Shown: positions 8,536 to 15,858 of the stretch, piece by piece
Layout: every line of letters begins with the position of its first letter
Position numbering within the stretch: position 1 is the first letter of the stretch
Assembly: GCF_900167975.1 (NCBI RefSeq)
Contig: NZ_FUZU01000002.1
Location: 751,501-815,500 of the forward strand
Direction of reading: 5' to 3'
DNA: 64,000 nucleotides
DNA from: Ohtaekwangia koreensis
Lineage (GTDB): Bacteria; Bacteroidota; Bacteroidia; Cytophagales; Cyclobacteriaceae
Notes under the pieces: generated by a model
The model's input: only the letters and a program-made list of their open reading frames with translations
Database searches by the model: none
Told to the model about the DNA's origin: nothing
Program-made: the position numbers and the translations under genes

Positions 8536-9717
8536 TCAACGTCCGGATTTAAGTATAGAAGCAAATTCATTACTTAACTTCGTCCGAGAATATTTTTCTT
8601 CAGCCAGTAAGCGACTCGCTTGCTGGCTTTGTTTTAGCAGTTTTTTATCAGCGATATATACTTGAATCTTCTGAACAAATGCAGTCGGGTGTTTAGGATC
8701 GCTATAGAACCCACAGCTATACTTCTCTATCTCCTCTTTGATCCACCCACCAAAATTGACAACGATAAGTTTACCGGCAGCAAGACCATCAAAGTATTTG
8801 TTGGGCGATCCGGTTTCGAGTATAGGCAACGGTCGGTAACAGATAAACGATGCATCGGTAATGTTCATCAGCTCTTTTACTCCATCACGATTTGTGAAGG
8901 GAACAAAAGTCAAGTTGCTCAATTGAATTCGTGCAGTACTCTCTCGCAGACGGTTGGCCATACCGCCATCGCCACACAAAAGAAAATGAACAGGAAGTGA
9001 TGCCTTCTGGCAGTTGCGTGCACATTCAAGAAAATAATCCAACCCATTGGCATACCCAATGGCACCTATATATGAAACAACAAACTTGCCTTGAACACTA
9101 TATTTAGCTTCCAGTGCTGGATCCTTTGATTCCGGGTAATAGAAATCAGTATCTGCCATGTTGGTAATGAGGTGTACTTTCTTGCCTGAAGATTTCTTTT
9201 CGATCGCGGCTTTGATCATAGGAGAAAGTGCCACAACAGAGTTAGCTTCCTCGTAAATATATTTCTCAAGACTATATAGCGATTGTTTCAAAAAGTAGTT
9301 CTTGATGACGCCAATCTGTATAGGAGCATCCGGCCATAAATCGCCAACCTCGAAGATGTATGGAATTTTAAAACGCTTCTTGATCCACAAGGCAGCGAGT
9401 CCAATGGTGAGCGGTACAGAGATCGCGTAGCAAAGGTCAACGTCTTTGATCGTACCGGCAACACGAACGGATTGCATTATATATTTTAAGAACGATACAC
9501 TGCGTTTATAAAAACCGAATTGATTTTGATACGGGATCGGCAGATAGTGAACTTCAATCCCCTCTATCGTTTCAACCCGCTGAACATTCTCGTTGTGTCC
9601 TGTTATTACAACGGTGTGAATTCCCTGGTCAGTCAATGCCTTTGCGAGATAATAAGAGCGGAGGGCTCCTCCTTTTTGGGGTGTATTAAAATGTTGATGA
9701 AGAATCAGGACTTTCAC
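8536..9717 (-). CDS. Glycosyltransferase family 4 protein
   Basis: The 393-residue protein opens MKVLILHQHFNTPQKGGALRSYYLAKAL, the GT-B N-terminal domain with the family's GGxxRS/T acceptor-side loop. Later segments VVSYIGAIGYANGLDYFLECAR and FICYRPLPILETGSPNKYFDGLAAGKLIVV contain the donor-binding region, with the ExGxPNKxFD motif replacing the usual ExxGxxxxEAMA. It likely adds a sugar or aminosugar to an exopolysaccharide or lipid carrier on the cytoplasmic face. It starts at GTG, with TTTCTTTG four bases upstream. It stands alone, outside any obvious polysaccharide cluster. Confidence 0.85.
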   Translation of the reverse strand: MKVLILHQHFNTPQKGGALRSYYLAKALTDQGIHTVVITGHNENVQRVETIEGIEVHYLPIPYQNQFGFYKRSVSFLKYIMQSVRVAGTIKDVDLCYAISVPLTIGLAALWIKKRFKIPYIFEVGDLWPDAPIQIGVIKNYFLKQSLYSLEKYIYEEANSVVALSPMIKAAIEKKSSGKKVHLITNMADTDFYYPESKDPALEAKYSVQGKFVVSYIGAIGYANGLDYFLECARNCQKASLPVHFLLCGDGGMANRLRESTARIQLSNLTFVPFTNRDGVKELMNITDASFICYRPLPILETGSPNKYFDGLAAGKLIVVNFGGWIKEEIEKYSCGFYSDPKHPTAFVQKIQVYIADKKLLKQSQQASRLLAEEKYSRTKLSNEFASILKSGR

Positions 9718-9798
9718 GGTGCAAAGAAAGAAAAACAGTTAACAGTCAGAGTCTGCGGGCGACAGTTTTTTTCGATCTGTTACTTTTTATTTACTTTT

Positions 9799-9960
9799 AT
9801 GTCGAGTTTAAACGCCTCTGAAAAAGCTAAACATTTTAATTTCTTTGCCTGGAAGGGTCTGATCGCGTCAGCACTTTCGTGGCTCACTTTATCAAAAACT
9901 GTTTATAGTTCTCAAACTATACTTCAGTGGTTCCATGATTATGGCCTGAAATCGTGCTGA
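9799..9960 (+). CDS. Possible small protein (low confidence)
   Basis: A 53-codon frame starts at ATG in the 290-bp gap between the divergent glycosyltransferase and acetyltransferase genes. The product (SSLNASEKAKHFNFFAWKG, then a weak hydrophobic stretch, ending GLKSC) has no signal or known motif. No ribosome-binding site or close TAnnTTTG box is seen. It could be chance reading frame. Upstream, 9741-9770 carries AACAGTTAACAGT and TCTGCGGGC words that also occur in the intergenic repeats elsewhere in the window. Confidence 0.22.
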   Translation: MSSLNASEKAKHFNFFAWKGLIASALSWLTLSKTVYSSQTILQWFHDYGLKSC

Positions 9961-10007
9961 CTTCTTTGCGATAGTTTATCTTTTTTAATCAACAAGTATT
10001 TACAAAC

Positions 10008-10520
10008 ATGTTAGAAACAACACGACTTGAGCTTGTGCCATTGACGCATGAGCAAATGGTACTGTATAAAAATAATCCACAAGGTTTAGCGGAAGATCTC
10101 GGTATAAAATATGAGCCACGACAAAACGATCCTTCGGTAGCGCAGGATCTCGAAGAAGCCATTGGCTTCTGGATCATGAACACAGACGTTTACCGGTCAT
10201 CTTTTAAGTGGTATACCAATTGGGAAATTATAGTCAAGGACAAGAATGTGGCCATTGGAGGCATCGGTTTTACAGGTCCTCCAAATGAAGAAGGCAAATC
10301 CATGGTAGGGTATGGACTCGATATCCGGTATCATGGCCAGGGTTACGCAACGGAGGCCCTACAGGCAATGGTTGCATGGGGTTTTTCGCATGAATCGCTC
10401 AAAGCCATTACTGCGGATACACCGCTTATGAATATTCCGTCACATCGGGTATTGGAGAAAAATAATTTTGAAGAAGTTAATCGAGACGAGAGTCTCATCC
10501 ATTGGCAATTGATCAAATAA
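10008..10520 (+). CDS. GNAT family N-acetyltransferase (RimJ/RimL-like)
   Basis: The 170-residue protein starts METTRLELVPL-like (MLETTRLELVPLTHEQM) and contains the acetyl-CoA pyrophosphate loop DIRYHGQGYATEALQAM near residues 104-120, followed by MNIPSHRVLEKNNFEEVNRDE, the C-terminal RimJ/RimL-type motif (NxxSxxxxEKxGF). It transfers acetyl from acetyl-CoA to an amine. The substrate is unknown and may be a protein N-terminus or a small molecule. A hairpin follows the stop, so it is probably monocistronic. Confidence 0.85.
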   Translation: MLETTRLELVPLTHEQMVLYKNNPQGLAEDLGIKYEPRQNDPSVAQDLEEAIGFWIMNTDVYRSSFKWYTNWEIIVKDKNVAIGGIGFTGPPNEEGKSMVGYGLDIRYHGQGYATEALQAMVAWGFSHESLKAITADTPLMNIPSHRVLEKNNFEEVNRDESLIHWQLIK

Positions 10521-10531
10521 ATTGAACAGCG

Positions 10532-10561
10532 CAGGCTACAAGTATATATACCTGTAGCCTG
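10532..10561 (+). terminator. Hairpin downstream of the acetyltransferase gene
   Basis: CAGGCTACA (10532-10540) pairs with TGTAGCCTG (10553-10561), and the loop itself can pair as GTATATATAC apart from one mismatch. The T-run after it is poor, so this may be a weak terminator or an mRNA-stabilising stem. Confidence 0.5.
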
Positions 10562-10607
10562 TTGCTTATAATCGATTTCTTCTTAGCATCGTTGTACGAA
10601 AAAAGTA

Positions 10608-10615
10608 TACATTTG
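10608..10615 (+). promoter_or_regulatory. -7 promoter element TACATTTG
   Basis: This is an exact TAnnTTTG match, 55 bp before the start of the DMT transporter gene. I see no convincing -33 box at the usual distance. Confidence 0.35.
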
Positions 10616-10670
10616 ACCGCATACATCACCGGTAAACAAACGAAGTGTTGTTAGCGACAACAATTTCATC

Positions 10671-11609
10671 ATGATTAAGCCCTCAACATCATCTCCTTAC
10701 TTTATCGGAGGTATATTCATTGCTTTGGCAGGAGCAATTTGTTTTTCTACAAAAGCCATCTTTGTAAAGCTTGCATATCGCGACACCACTATAGATGCTG
10801 TAACGCTGCTCGCGCTGCGTATGCTTTTTGCACTGCCGTTTTTTATTGTGTCAGCGGCTGTTTCATCACGTAAAGACGATAACGTAAAGTTCACCACCCG
10901 GCAATGGATCGGTGTCGCCATTGTTGGCTTGCTGGGATATTATGTCAGTAGCTTGCTTGATTTTCTTGGATTGCAGTATATATCTGCAGGTATGGAGCGG
11001 TTAATTCTATTTATATACCCAACACTGGTGCTATTGATGTCAGCCGTTTTTTACAGACAAAAGATCAAGGCTTACCAATGGCTGGCATTGATCGTTACCT
11101 ATGGCGGACTAGCATTAGCATTCTACAGCGAAGTAGACTGGAACGAACAACGTAACCATGACTTTTATCTTGGTGCTGCTCTCATTTTTTTATGTGCGAT
11201 TACATACGCGCTATATATTGTGGGAAGCGGAAGACTTATACCCCTTGTCGGTGCGGCAAAATTCAACAGCTATGCCATGACGTTTGCTTCGGCTGGCGTG
11301 TTGGTACATTATGCCATTGTCAGTAACACTTCACTGTTGAACTTATCGCCCCTGGTATATTTTTATAGCTTCGCGATGGCGATTGTCAGCACGGTTATTC
11401 CATCCTATTTGGTAACAGAAGGAATCAAACGCATCGGTTCTGACAACGCAGCTATTGTAGGAAGCATCGGCCCGATGTCAACTATACTGCAAGCTTATTT
11501 CTTTTTGCACGAACCGATTTATGCATTGCAGATCACCGGGACAATTTTGATCCTCGTTGGTATCCTATTGATCGGAAGAAAAGGAAAACAGCAAAAGATT
11601 AAATCCTGA
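10671..11609 (+). CDS. EamA/DMT-family transporter
   Basis: The 312-residue protein has ten hydrophobic segments in two repeats of five, as in the drug/metabolite transporter superfamily. The first repeat has FIALAGAICFSTKAIFVKLAYR and the second has GAALIFLCAITYALYIVGSGRLI. It ends with a cytoplasmic GRKGKQQK tail. These inner-membrane exporters usually move amino acids, nucleobases or toxic metabolites, but the substrate is not readable. It follows a hairpin and stands alone. Confidence 0.85.
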   Translation: MIKPSTSSPYFIGGIFIALAGAICFSTKAIFVKLAYRDTTIDAVTLLALRMLFALPFFIVSAAVSSRKDDNVKFTTRQWIGVAIVGLLGYYVSSLLDFLGLQYISAGMERLILFIYPTLVLLMSAVFYRQKIKAYQWLALIVTYGGLALAFYSEVDWNEQRNHDFYLGAALIFLCAITYALYIVGSGRLIPLVGAAKFNSYAMTFASAGVLVHYAIVSNTSLLNLSPLVYFYSFAMAIVSTVIPSYLVTEGIKRIGSDNAAIVGSIGPMSTILQAYFFLHEPIYALQITGTILILVGILLIGRKGKQQKIKS

Positions 11610-11712
11610 ACTGAGTGGTTCAAACTATATTTAAGCCGTTTCGGTTTTAAATGTCGAGTGTACAAAAATACTTTCGTCTATTATCAGTAAGTTTCGCAAA
11701 ACATGTATTGCT

Positions 11713-12363
11713 ATGAAACAACTTTTGATAACCGTTTTGATGATTGCAGCCTTTTCCGGTTTCAGTCAGAGTAAAAAATACTCGTTTGTTTTTCTGAATA
11801 AGAAAACGGACGCAGAGGTTATATCAAAAGAGCAGTCGGATAAATTGATGCAAGGACACATGGCCAACATTACGCGATTGGCAAAAGAAGGCAAGCTCCT
11901 GGCAGCCGGTCCGTTTGATGGTGGCGGTGGTATATTTATTCTCAATACTCACTCTGTAGATGAAGCGAAGCAATGGCTAAGCACAGATCCGGGTGTACAA
12001 GCCAATCGCTGGAACGTTGAGATTCTCCCCTATACTTCGCGTGTCAGTGCGCCTTGCAAGGCTCCCGAACCATACGAGATGGTCTCCTATTCCTTTATTA
12101 GGTTCGATGCTGTAATAAGTAAATTTACTGCTGGCAATTATCCACAGATCATTGAAAAGCATAATGCATTTTTAAAGAAACTGGTCAACACCGGAAATGT
12201 AGTTACCGAAGGTATATTTGGCGATCACGATGGCGGCATTCTGATCATGCGTGGTGAGTTGCAAAAAGAAGTGATTGAAGCAGACCCAGGTCTTCAGGAA
12301 GGATTACTCGAAGTTAACTATAAGAAACTTTGGATCGCGAAGGGATCTTTTTGTGAGAAGTAA
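11713..12363 (+). CDS. Secreted protein with two YCII-like domains
   Basis: The 216-residue protein has a cleavable signal peptide (MKQLLITVLMIAAFSGFSQS). Residues about 22-106 form a YCII-like ferredoxin-fold domain (MQGHMANITRLAKEGKLLAAGPFDGGGGIFIL), and residues about 122-213 repeat the pattern (IIEKHNAFLKKLVNTGNVVTEGIFGDHDGGILIM). The repeated layout is H-x-x-x(L/I)xxLxxxG-xxxxxG-(P/I)FG-D-GGIxIL. Cytoplasmic YciI proteins are usually single-domain, so an exported tandem copy is unusual. No enzymatic role is established. The stop abuts the converging 2H phosphoesterase stop with no gap. A near-consensus TAAGTTTC lies 20 bp upstream of the ATG. Confidence 0.75.
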   Translation: MKQLLITVLMIAAFSGFSQSKKYSFVFLNKKTDAEVISKEQSDKLMQGHMANITRLAKEGKLLAAGPFDGGGGIFILNTHSVDEAKQWLSTDPGVQANRWNVEILPYTSRVSAPCKAPEPYEMVSYSFIRFDAVISKFTAGNYPQIIEKHNAFLKKLVNTGNVVTEGIFGDHDGGILIMRGELQKEVIEADPGLQEGLLEVNYKKLWIAKGSFCEK

Positions 12364-12978
12364 TCAATGATGGAATTCGAAAGAATTTGCTTCTTCATCT
12401 TTTGGAAGCGAGGACGGATCGAATAAAAATTCTTTCCGTACTTCCCAGATCTTTCCATTGTGTTTCAGCAATACTATACATTCCACATCAAAGCGTGCTG
12501 AGAATTTTCGTTCCTGAAATTCAGCCCAGGCTTTTTCGTACATCGGTTTTTTCAAGTCACGAAAAGCAAGTGTCAGGTGCGGATGAAAAGGCTGATCCTT
12601 ATACGATGCGTTGAATAAATTCAGTTCGCGTTTACAGAAACGATGAAGCTCTTTGTTAAGGAGATCCAGTGAATCGTTTTGCACGACATCGATAAAAATA
12701 ACGCGTGGTGGAAAGGAGCCGAAATTATGAAGCTCCATTTTAAATATAGGCCTTCCCAATGCGAATCTCGAGAATGCAGCTACCAGCTCATTCTCTTTTT
12801 CCTCCTTCCATTTGAAAGGCATGTGGAGTGTAATGTGTGGTGGTGAGTTGAGTGATGCTTTGCTATTATACTGATCACGAAAATAATTTTTGAAACGCAA
12901 CGCATCGTCCGAAACCGGTGGGGGCGGAACGATGGCTATAAAATATTGTTTCAGTTTTTCTTCGCTTCTACCTGACAT
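12364..12978 (-). CDS. 2H phosphoesterase / RNA 2',3'-cyclic phosphodiesterase-like protein
   Basis: The 204-residue protein has the two HxT/Hx(T/S) motifs of the 2H superfamily: PPHITLHMPFKW near residue 46 and HPHLTLAFRDL near residue 134. These histidines act as acid and base on cyclic or linear phosphodiesters, as in ThpR/LigT. The C-terminal 15-20 residues are acidic and serine-rich. The only sensible start is the ATG at 12978, which lies 28 bp inside the 3' end of the upstream SDR gene, so the two are translated as an overlapping pair. The physiological substrate is unknown. Confidence 0.82.
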   Translation of the reverse strand: MSGRSEEKLKQYFIAIVPPPPVSDDALRFKNYFRDQYNSKASLNSPPHITLHMPFKWKEEKENELVAAFSRFALGRPIFKMELHNFGSFPPRVIFIDVVQNDSLDLLNKELHRFCKRELNLFNASYKDQPFHPHLTLAFRDLKKPMYEKAWAEFQERKFSARFDVECIVLLKHNGKIWEVRKEFLFDPSSLPKDEEANSFEFHH

Positions 12979-13880
12979 AAATTTTCAATGGCAGCTTTCA
13001 GGTCAGGAAATTCGAAAACAAATTCTTCATCTAATAATCTTTGCGGATAAACTTTTCTGCTTTTTAAAACCAATTCTGTTTCGGTGCGAATTAATTGCGC
13101 CCCGAATTTGAGAAGAGATACAGGAAGCGGTAGCCCTAGGGGTACATTTAAACTGTGTCGCAGTAATTTCATAAAGTCGATATTACACAACGGTTGGGGT
13201 GAGCAAACGTTGTAAACTCCCGTAGCAGGTCGATTGATAAGCCAATCAATTACTTTGCGAAAGTCTTGTATATGAATCCAGCTGAAGTATTGTTTGCCAT
13301 CTCCCATTTTTCCACCGAGACCAGCTTTCACAAGTTTTAAAAGTGGCGCCAATGCTCCGCCCTTCGGATCCAACACTATGGCTGTACGCAGAATTACTTT
13401 GCGGGTTCGTGGTGTGATACTTTCATTGAACGCAGCCTCCCATTGCTTGCATACATCCATCGAAAAGTCTTGTCCGGTTTCACCGGTACGTTCGTCCATC
13501 AGCTTGTCGTAAGAGGCGCGATAAATAGTAGCAGAGCTTGAGTTAAGCCATACCTTCGGTGGCACTTTACATTGACGTATAGCGGTGCCTAATACGCGTG
13601 TAGAGGTAAGTCTTGATTCGTAAATCAGCTTTTTGTTTTCTTCAGTATATCTGCAGTCAACAGACTTGCCACTCATGTTGATCAATGCTTCTGCTCCTTC
13701 GAGTTCGTGATTCCAGCCGCGAAGTGTTTTCCCATCCCAATATACTTCTCTTGCGCGTTGCTGCTGGCTTATTCCTGGTTTTCTGGAAAGTATAACGACT
13801 TCCTTATTCTGTTTTACAAAATAATCGGTCAGTGCTCTTCCCAGAAAACCTGAACCACCGGCTATAACGATCTTGTTCAT
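12951..13880 (-). CDS. TIGR01777-type SDR epimerase (YfcH-like)
   Basis: The 309-residue protein opens MNKIVIAGGSGFLGRALTDYF, a GxxGxxG NAD(P)-binding turn, followed by VYWDGKTLRGWNHELEGAEALINMSGKSVDCRY, where the usual NLAG becomes NMSG. The C-terminal DUF1731-like tail is visible (PLGLPLPVSLLKFGAQLIRTETELVLKSRKVYPQRLLDEEFVFEFPDL). This matches the YfcH/TIGR01777 family, whose substrate is not established. It is the first gene of an overlapping pair with the 2H phosphoesterase. TATATTTC, one base off the -7 consensus, lies 17 bp upstream of the start codon. Confidence 0.88.
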   Translation of the reverse strand: MNKIVIAGGSGFLGRALTDYFVKQNKEVVILSRKPGISQQQRAREVYWDGKTLRGWNHELEGAEALINMSGKSVDCRYTEENKKLIYESRLTSTRVLGTAIRQCKVPPKVWLNSSSATIYRASYDKLMDERTGETGQDFSMDVCKQWEAAFNESITPRTRKVILRTAIVLDPKGGALAPLLKLVKAGLGGKMGDGKQYFSWIHIQDFRKVIDWLINRPATGVYNVCSPQPLCNIDFMKLLRHSLNVPLGLPLPVSLLKFGAQLIRTETELVLKSRKVYPQRLLDEEFVFEFPDLKAAIENLCQVEAKKN

Positions 13881-13918
13881 TTGGAGTAGTATAGTTGAAA
13901 TATAGTTAATTACAATTG

Positions 13919-14284
13919 TTATACAGCAGCTTTTGCAACTTCGCGTGCTTTTCTGCGCAGGTTAAAGAGTATAAAGAGATTGAAGAAATGCATTGCGCCC
14001 AGTACAAGAATGATCCACCCGATTTTTTCGCTTAGTGTCTCAATCATGGTTTGTGTACTGTCGATTGTGTGCCAGATCTTCAATGTATATACTGCGTAAC
14101 CGATGTTCACCAGATAAAAGCCTACCAGGAGTAATTTGTTTACGCTATCAGCCAATGTTGCATCCTGGTGAAAAATCTCGATGAGAAATATACGTCCGTT
14201 TGCAAAGAGTGTTCGTGCTACCCAGATGGTAAGCAGAATAGTAACGACCAGGTAAACGCTGTAAGTTAGAATGATGTAGTTCAT
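13919..14284 (-). CDS. Small integral membrane protein in the GbsR-type operon
   Basis: I start this at the ATG at 14284 (121 residues), because the upstream extension to 14416 has no membrane logic and would overlap the preceding gene. Three hydrophobic stretches are visible: ILTYSVYLVVTILLTIWVA, LLLVGFYLVNIGYAVYTL and IGWIILVLGAMHFFNLFILF, with a basic tail RRKAREVAKAA. It is the third gene after a GbsR-type regulator and a second membrane protein, with gaps of 22 and 62 bp. I do not recognise a named family. Repression by the regulator is likely from the layout. Confidence 0.68.
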   Translation of the reverse strand: MNYIILTYSVYLVVTILLTIWVARTLFANGRIFLIEIFHQDATLADSVNKLLLVGFYLVNIGYAVYTLKIWHTIDSTQTMIETLSEKIGWIILVLGAMHFFNLFILFNLRRKAREVAKAAV

Positions 14285-14306
14285 AAATATATGGTTAAGT
14301 GAAAAA

Positions 14307-14702
14307 TTAAAAGCTGAGATGAGGTAGAAATCCACTGCGCTTAATTTTAGGAAAGCACCACCGGAGTGTGATAATGTAATAGTATATTCCCAATGCCCAT
14401 GCAGGAACGGTGCCATATATCAGGGTATATACATTAGGAATTTTATAGTGAGAGATAGCAGCTCCGAAAACGAAAAGAGACAGTATATAGAAAACAGAGA
14501 TAAGCAAATGTTTTCTTCGGGAGGAGTTATTCTCAGGATGTTTGATAAGCGAAATAATGCAACTGGCAACTTGCCAGCATCCAAGAAAAAACTGACAAAC
14601 GAAAATAAATCCCCTTACATCATGGTAGAATATACCCAGGAACAGGAAAACCAATGCAGCAGCAATGAACAGCGTCTGAGCGATTGTGTCGATGTATTTC
14701 AT
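14307..14702 (-). CDS. Membrane protein in the GbsR-type operon
   Basis: The 131-residue protein has four hydrophobic segments (TLFIAAALVFLFLGIFYH; FIFVCQFFLGCWQVASCIISL; LLISVFYILSLFVFGAAI; YTLIYGTVPAWALGIYYYIITL). A charged loop HPENNSSRRKH lies between the second and third. It begins 62 bp after the regulator's stop codon and is followed after 22 bp by another membrane protein gene, so the three probably form one transcript. No known family motif is apparent. Confidence 0.68.
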   Translation of the reverse strand: MKYIDTIAQTLFIAAALVFLFLGIFYHDVRGFIFVCQFFLGCWQVASCIISLIKHPENNSSRRKHLLISVFYILSLFVFGAAISHYKIPNVYTLIYGTVPAWALGIYYYIITLRWCFPKIKRSGFLPHLSF

Positions 14703-14764
14703 ATTGATTGTACTTTTGGTATTTTCAGAAAATATTGAAACATAGGGATAAAAAAATATGAATT

Positions 14765-15268
14765 TTACTTCATGATTTTTAAGACTACATTCCAGAACCA
14801 GCTCTCTTCTGATTTGATGAAAGTCTCCAGTAAGCCATCAGATTTTTCCGCAAAATTCTTCAGGTCTTTTACTACGCGTTTTAATTCTTTCGCTTCCTCT
14901 GATCCATCGCTCTGCACATCATTTACTTCGCGTAATACTTTCAGGATCGGCTCGAGTTCACGCTTTCTTCTTTCCTTTGCTACTTGTCTCGCCAATGCCC
15001 AAATGTCTTTTTCCGACTTGAAGTATTCTTTACGCTCACCAGGAATAAGTATTCTCGAAATAATTCCCCAGTCAAGAAGCGCACGGATATTCATGTTAGC
15101 ATTTCCCCGGGAGATAGAGAGCTCTTGCATAATTTCCTCTGTTGAAAGCGATCTTGGTGAGACCATCAGAAGTGCATGAATCTGTGCCATGGTTTTATTG
15201 AGGCCCCAGCTATATCCCAGGTTTCCCCAGGCCTGGATCAGTTCTTCTTTTGCCTCTGTATACTTCAT
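14765..15268 (-). CDS. GbsR/MarR-type transcriptional regulator
   Basis: The 167-residue protein carries an N-terminal winged helix: WGLNKTMAQIHALLMVSPRSLSTEEIMQELSISRGNANMNIRALLDWGIISR near residues 20-71. The wording SxSRGNANMNIRxLxxWG is typical of the GbsR family. The C-terminal part (ARQVAKERRKRELEPILKVLREV) is a long helix suited to dimerisation. It should repress its own operon, which includes the two membrane proteins that follow. The promoter and the two palindromes upstream support autoregulation. The family's classical ligand is choline, but nothing here shows that. Confidence 0.87.
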   Translation of the reverse strand: MKYTEAKEELIQAWGNLGYSWGLNKTMAQIHALLMVSPRSLSTEEIMQELSISRGNANMNIRALLDWGIISRILIPGERKEYFKSEKDIWALARQVAKERRKRELEPILKVLREVNDVQSDGSEEAKELKRVVKDLKNFAEKSDGLLETFIKSEESWFWNVVLKIMK

Positions 15269-15273
15269 ACGAT

Positions 15274-15303
15274 CAAATCTACCAAAAGTTTCTAAACTTT
15301 CAA
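15274..15303 (-). promoter_or_regulatory. Promoter of the GbsR-type operon
   Basis: Read on the minus strand, TTG (15303-15301) is followed after 19 bp by TAGATTTG (15281-15274), a full match to the Bacteroidota promoter TTG-N19-TAnnTTTG. The -7 box ends five bases before the ATG at 15268, so the transcript may be leaderless. Confidence 0.72.
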
Positions 15304-15319
15304 TACTTTTTGAAAGTAT
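15285..15319. promoter_or_regulatory. Double operator of the GbsR-type regulator
   Basis: Two perfect inverted repeats sit side by side. The first is AAAGTTT-CT-AAACTTT (15285-15300). The second is ACTTTCAA-TACTTT-TTGAAAGT (15296-15317), which can also be read as ATACTTT-TTG-AAAGTAT? with T at 15303 boundary uncertain at the edge. The first palindrome lies almost exactly in the spacer between the -33 and -7 boxes. The second covers and extends beyond the -33 box. This is the expected geometry for autorepression by a winged-helix dimer. Confidence 0.7.
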
Positions 15320-15330
15320 CCTATAAAAAG

Positions 15331-15357
15331 AAACCCTGGCTGTTATAACCAGGGTTT
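15331..15357 (-). terminator. Intrinsic terminator of the HU gene
   Basis: AAACCCTGG (15331-15339) pairs perfectly with CCAGGGTTT (15349-15357), nine base pairs with a nine-base loop. On the minus strand, the HU direction, it is followed by CTTTTTATAGG. It lies 24 bp past the HU stop codon. Confidence 0.85.
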
Positions 15358-15380
15358 TTCCTTTTTGTAATTAATGTTGA

Positions 15381-15650
15381 TTAAAGTTTGCCTGAAAGCT
15401 CTTTGCTGGCTTTGAATTTGGCAACTTTTTTAGCTTTGATCTTAATGGCTTCTCCTGTGAAAGGGTTACGGCCTTTACGCGCAGCTCTCTTTGCTACAGA
15501 GAATGTACCAAAGCCAGTGAGTGTAAGCTTGTCACCTTTCTTCAACGTTTTTTCAACAGCACCAAGGAATGATTCCAACGCAGTGTTAGCAGCTACTTTC
15601 GTGATGCCTGTGTCTTCTGCGATCTTGCTAATTAATTCAGCTTTTGTCAT
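15381..15650 (-). CDS. HU-family DNA-binding protein
   Basis: The 89-residue protein is a histone-like HU/IHF family protein that bends and compacts DNA as a dimer. It opens MTKAELISKIAEDTGITKVAANTALESFLGAVEKTLKKG, has the LTGFGTFSVAKRAARKGRNPFTGEAIKI arm region with the DNA-intercalating proline in RNPFTG, and ends with AKKVAKFKASKELSGKL. The length is exactly that of HU. The codon choice looks regular and the gene has a strong promoter and terminator, consistent with high expression. Confidence 0.96.
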   Translation of the reverse strand: MTKAELISKIAEDTGITKVAANTALESFLGAVEKTLKKGDKLTLTGFGTFSVAKRAARKGRNPFTGEAIKIKAKKVAKFKASKELSGKL

Positions 15651-15683
15651 ACGTAATTAAATAAAATTTATTTTGATGGGGCA

Positions 15684-15713
15684 CAAATATAAAGGCTTTT
15701 TGAATTCAGCAAA
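15684..15713 (-). promoter_or_regulatory. Promoter of the HU gene
   Basis: On the minus strand TTTG (15713-15710) is followed after 18 bp by TATATTTG (15691-15684), close to the ideal Bacteroidota promoter. The expected start gives a leader of about 27-30 bases before the ATG at 15650. A second TATATTTG lies upstream at about 15736-15743 and may be a tandem promoter. Confidence 0.72.
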
Positions 15714-15858
15714 CGCTTTACAAACAAAAAGGCTCACAAATATACCGTGCGTTTTTTTCTCGCTATAAATTTTAATTTGGCTGTATATATATTAACAATT
15801 TACAAATGTATAGGCAACACTTTGATACTGTTGAACTTTTACAAATGAAAATCTATAC

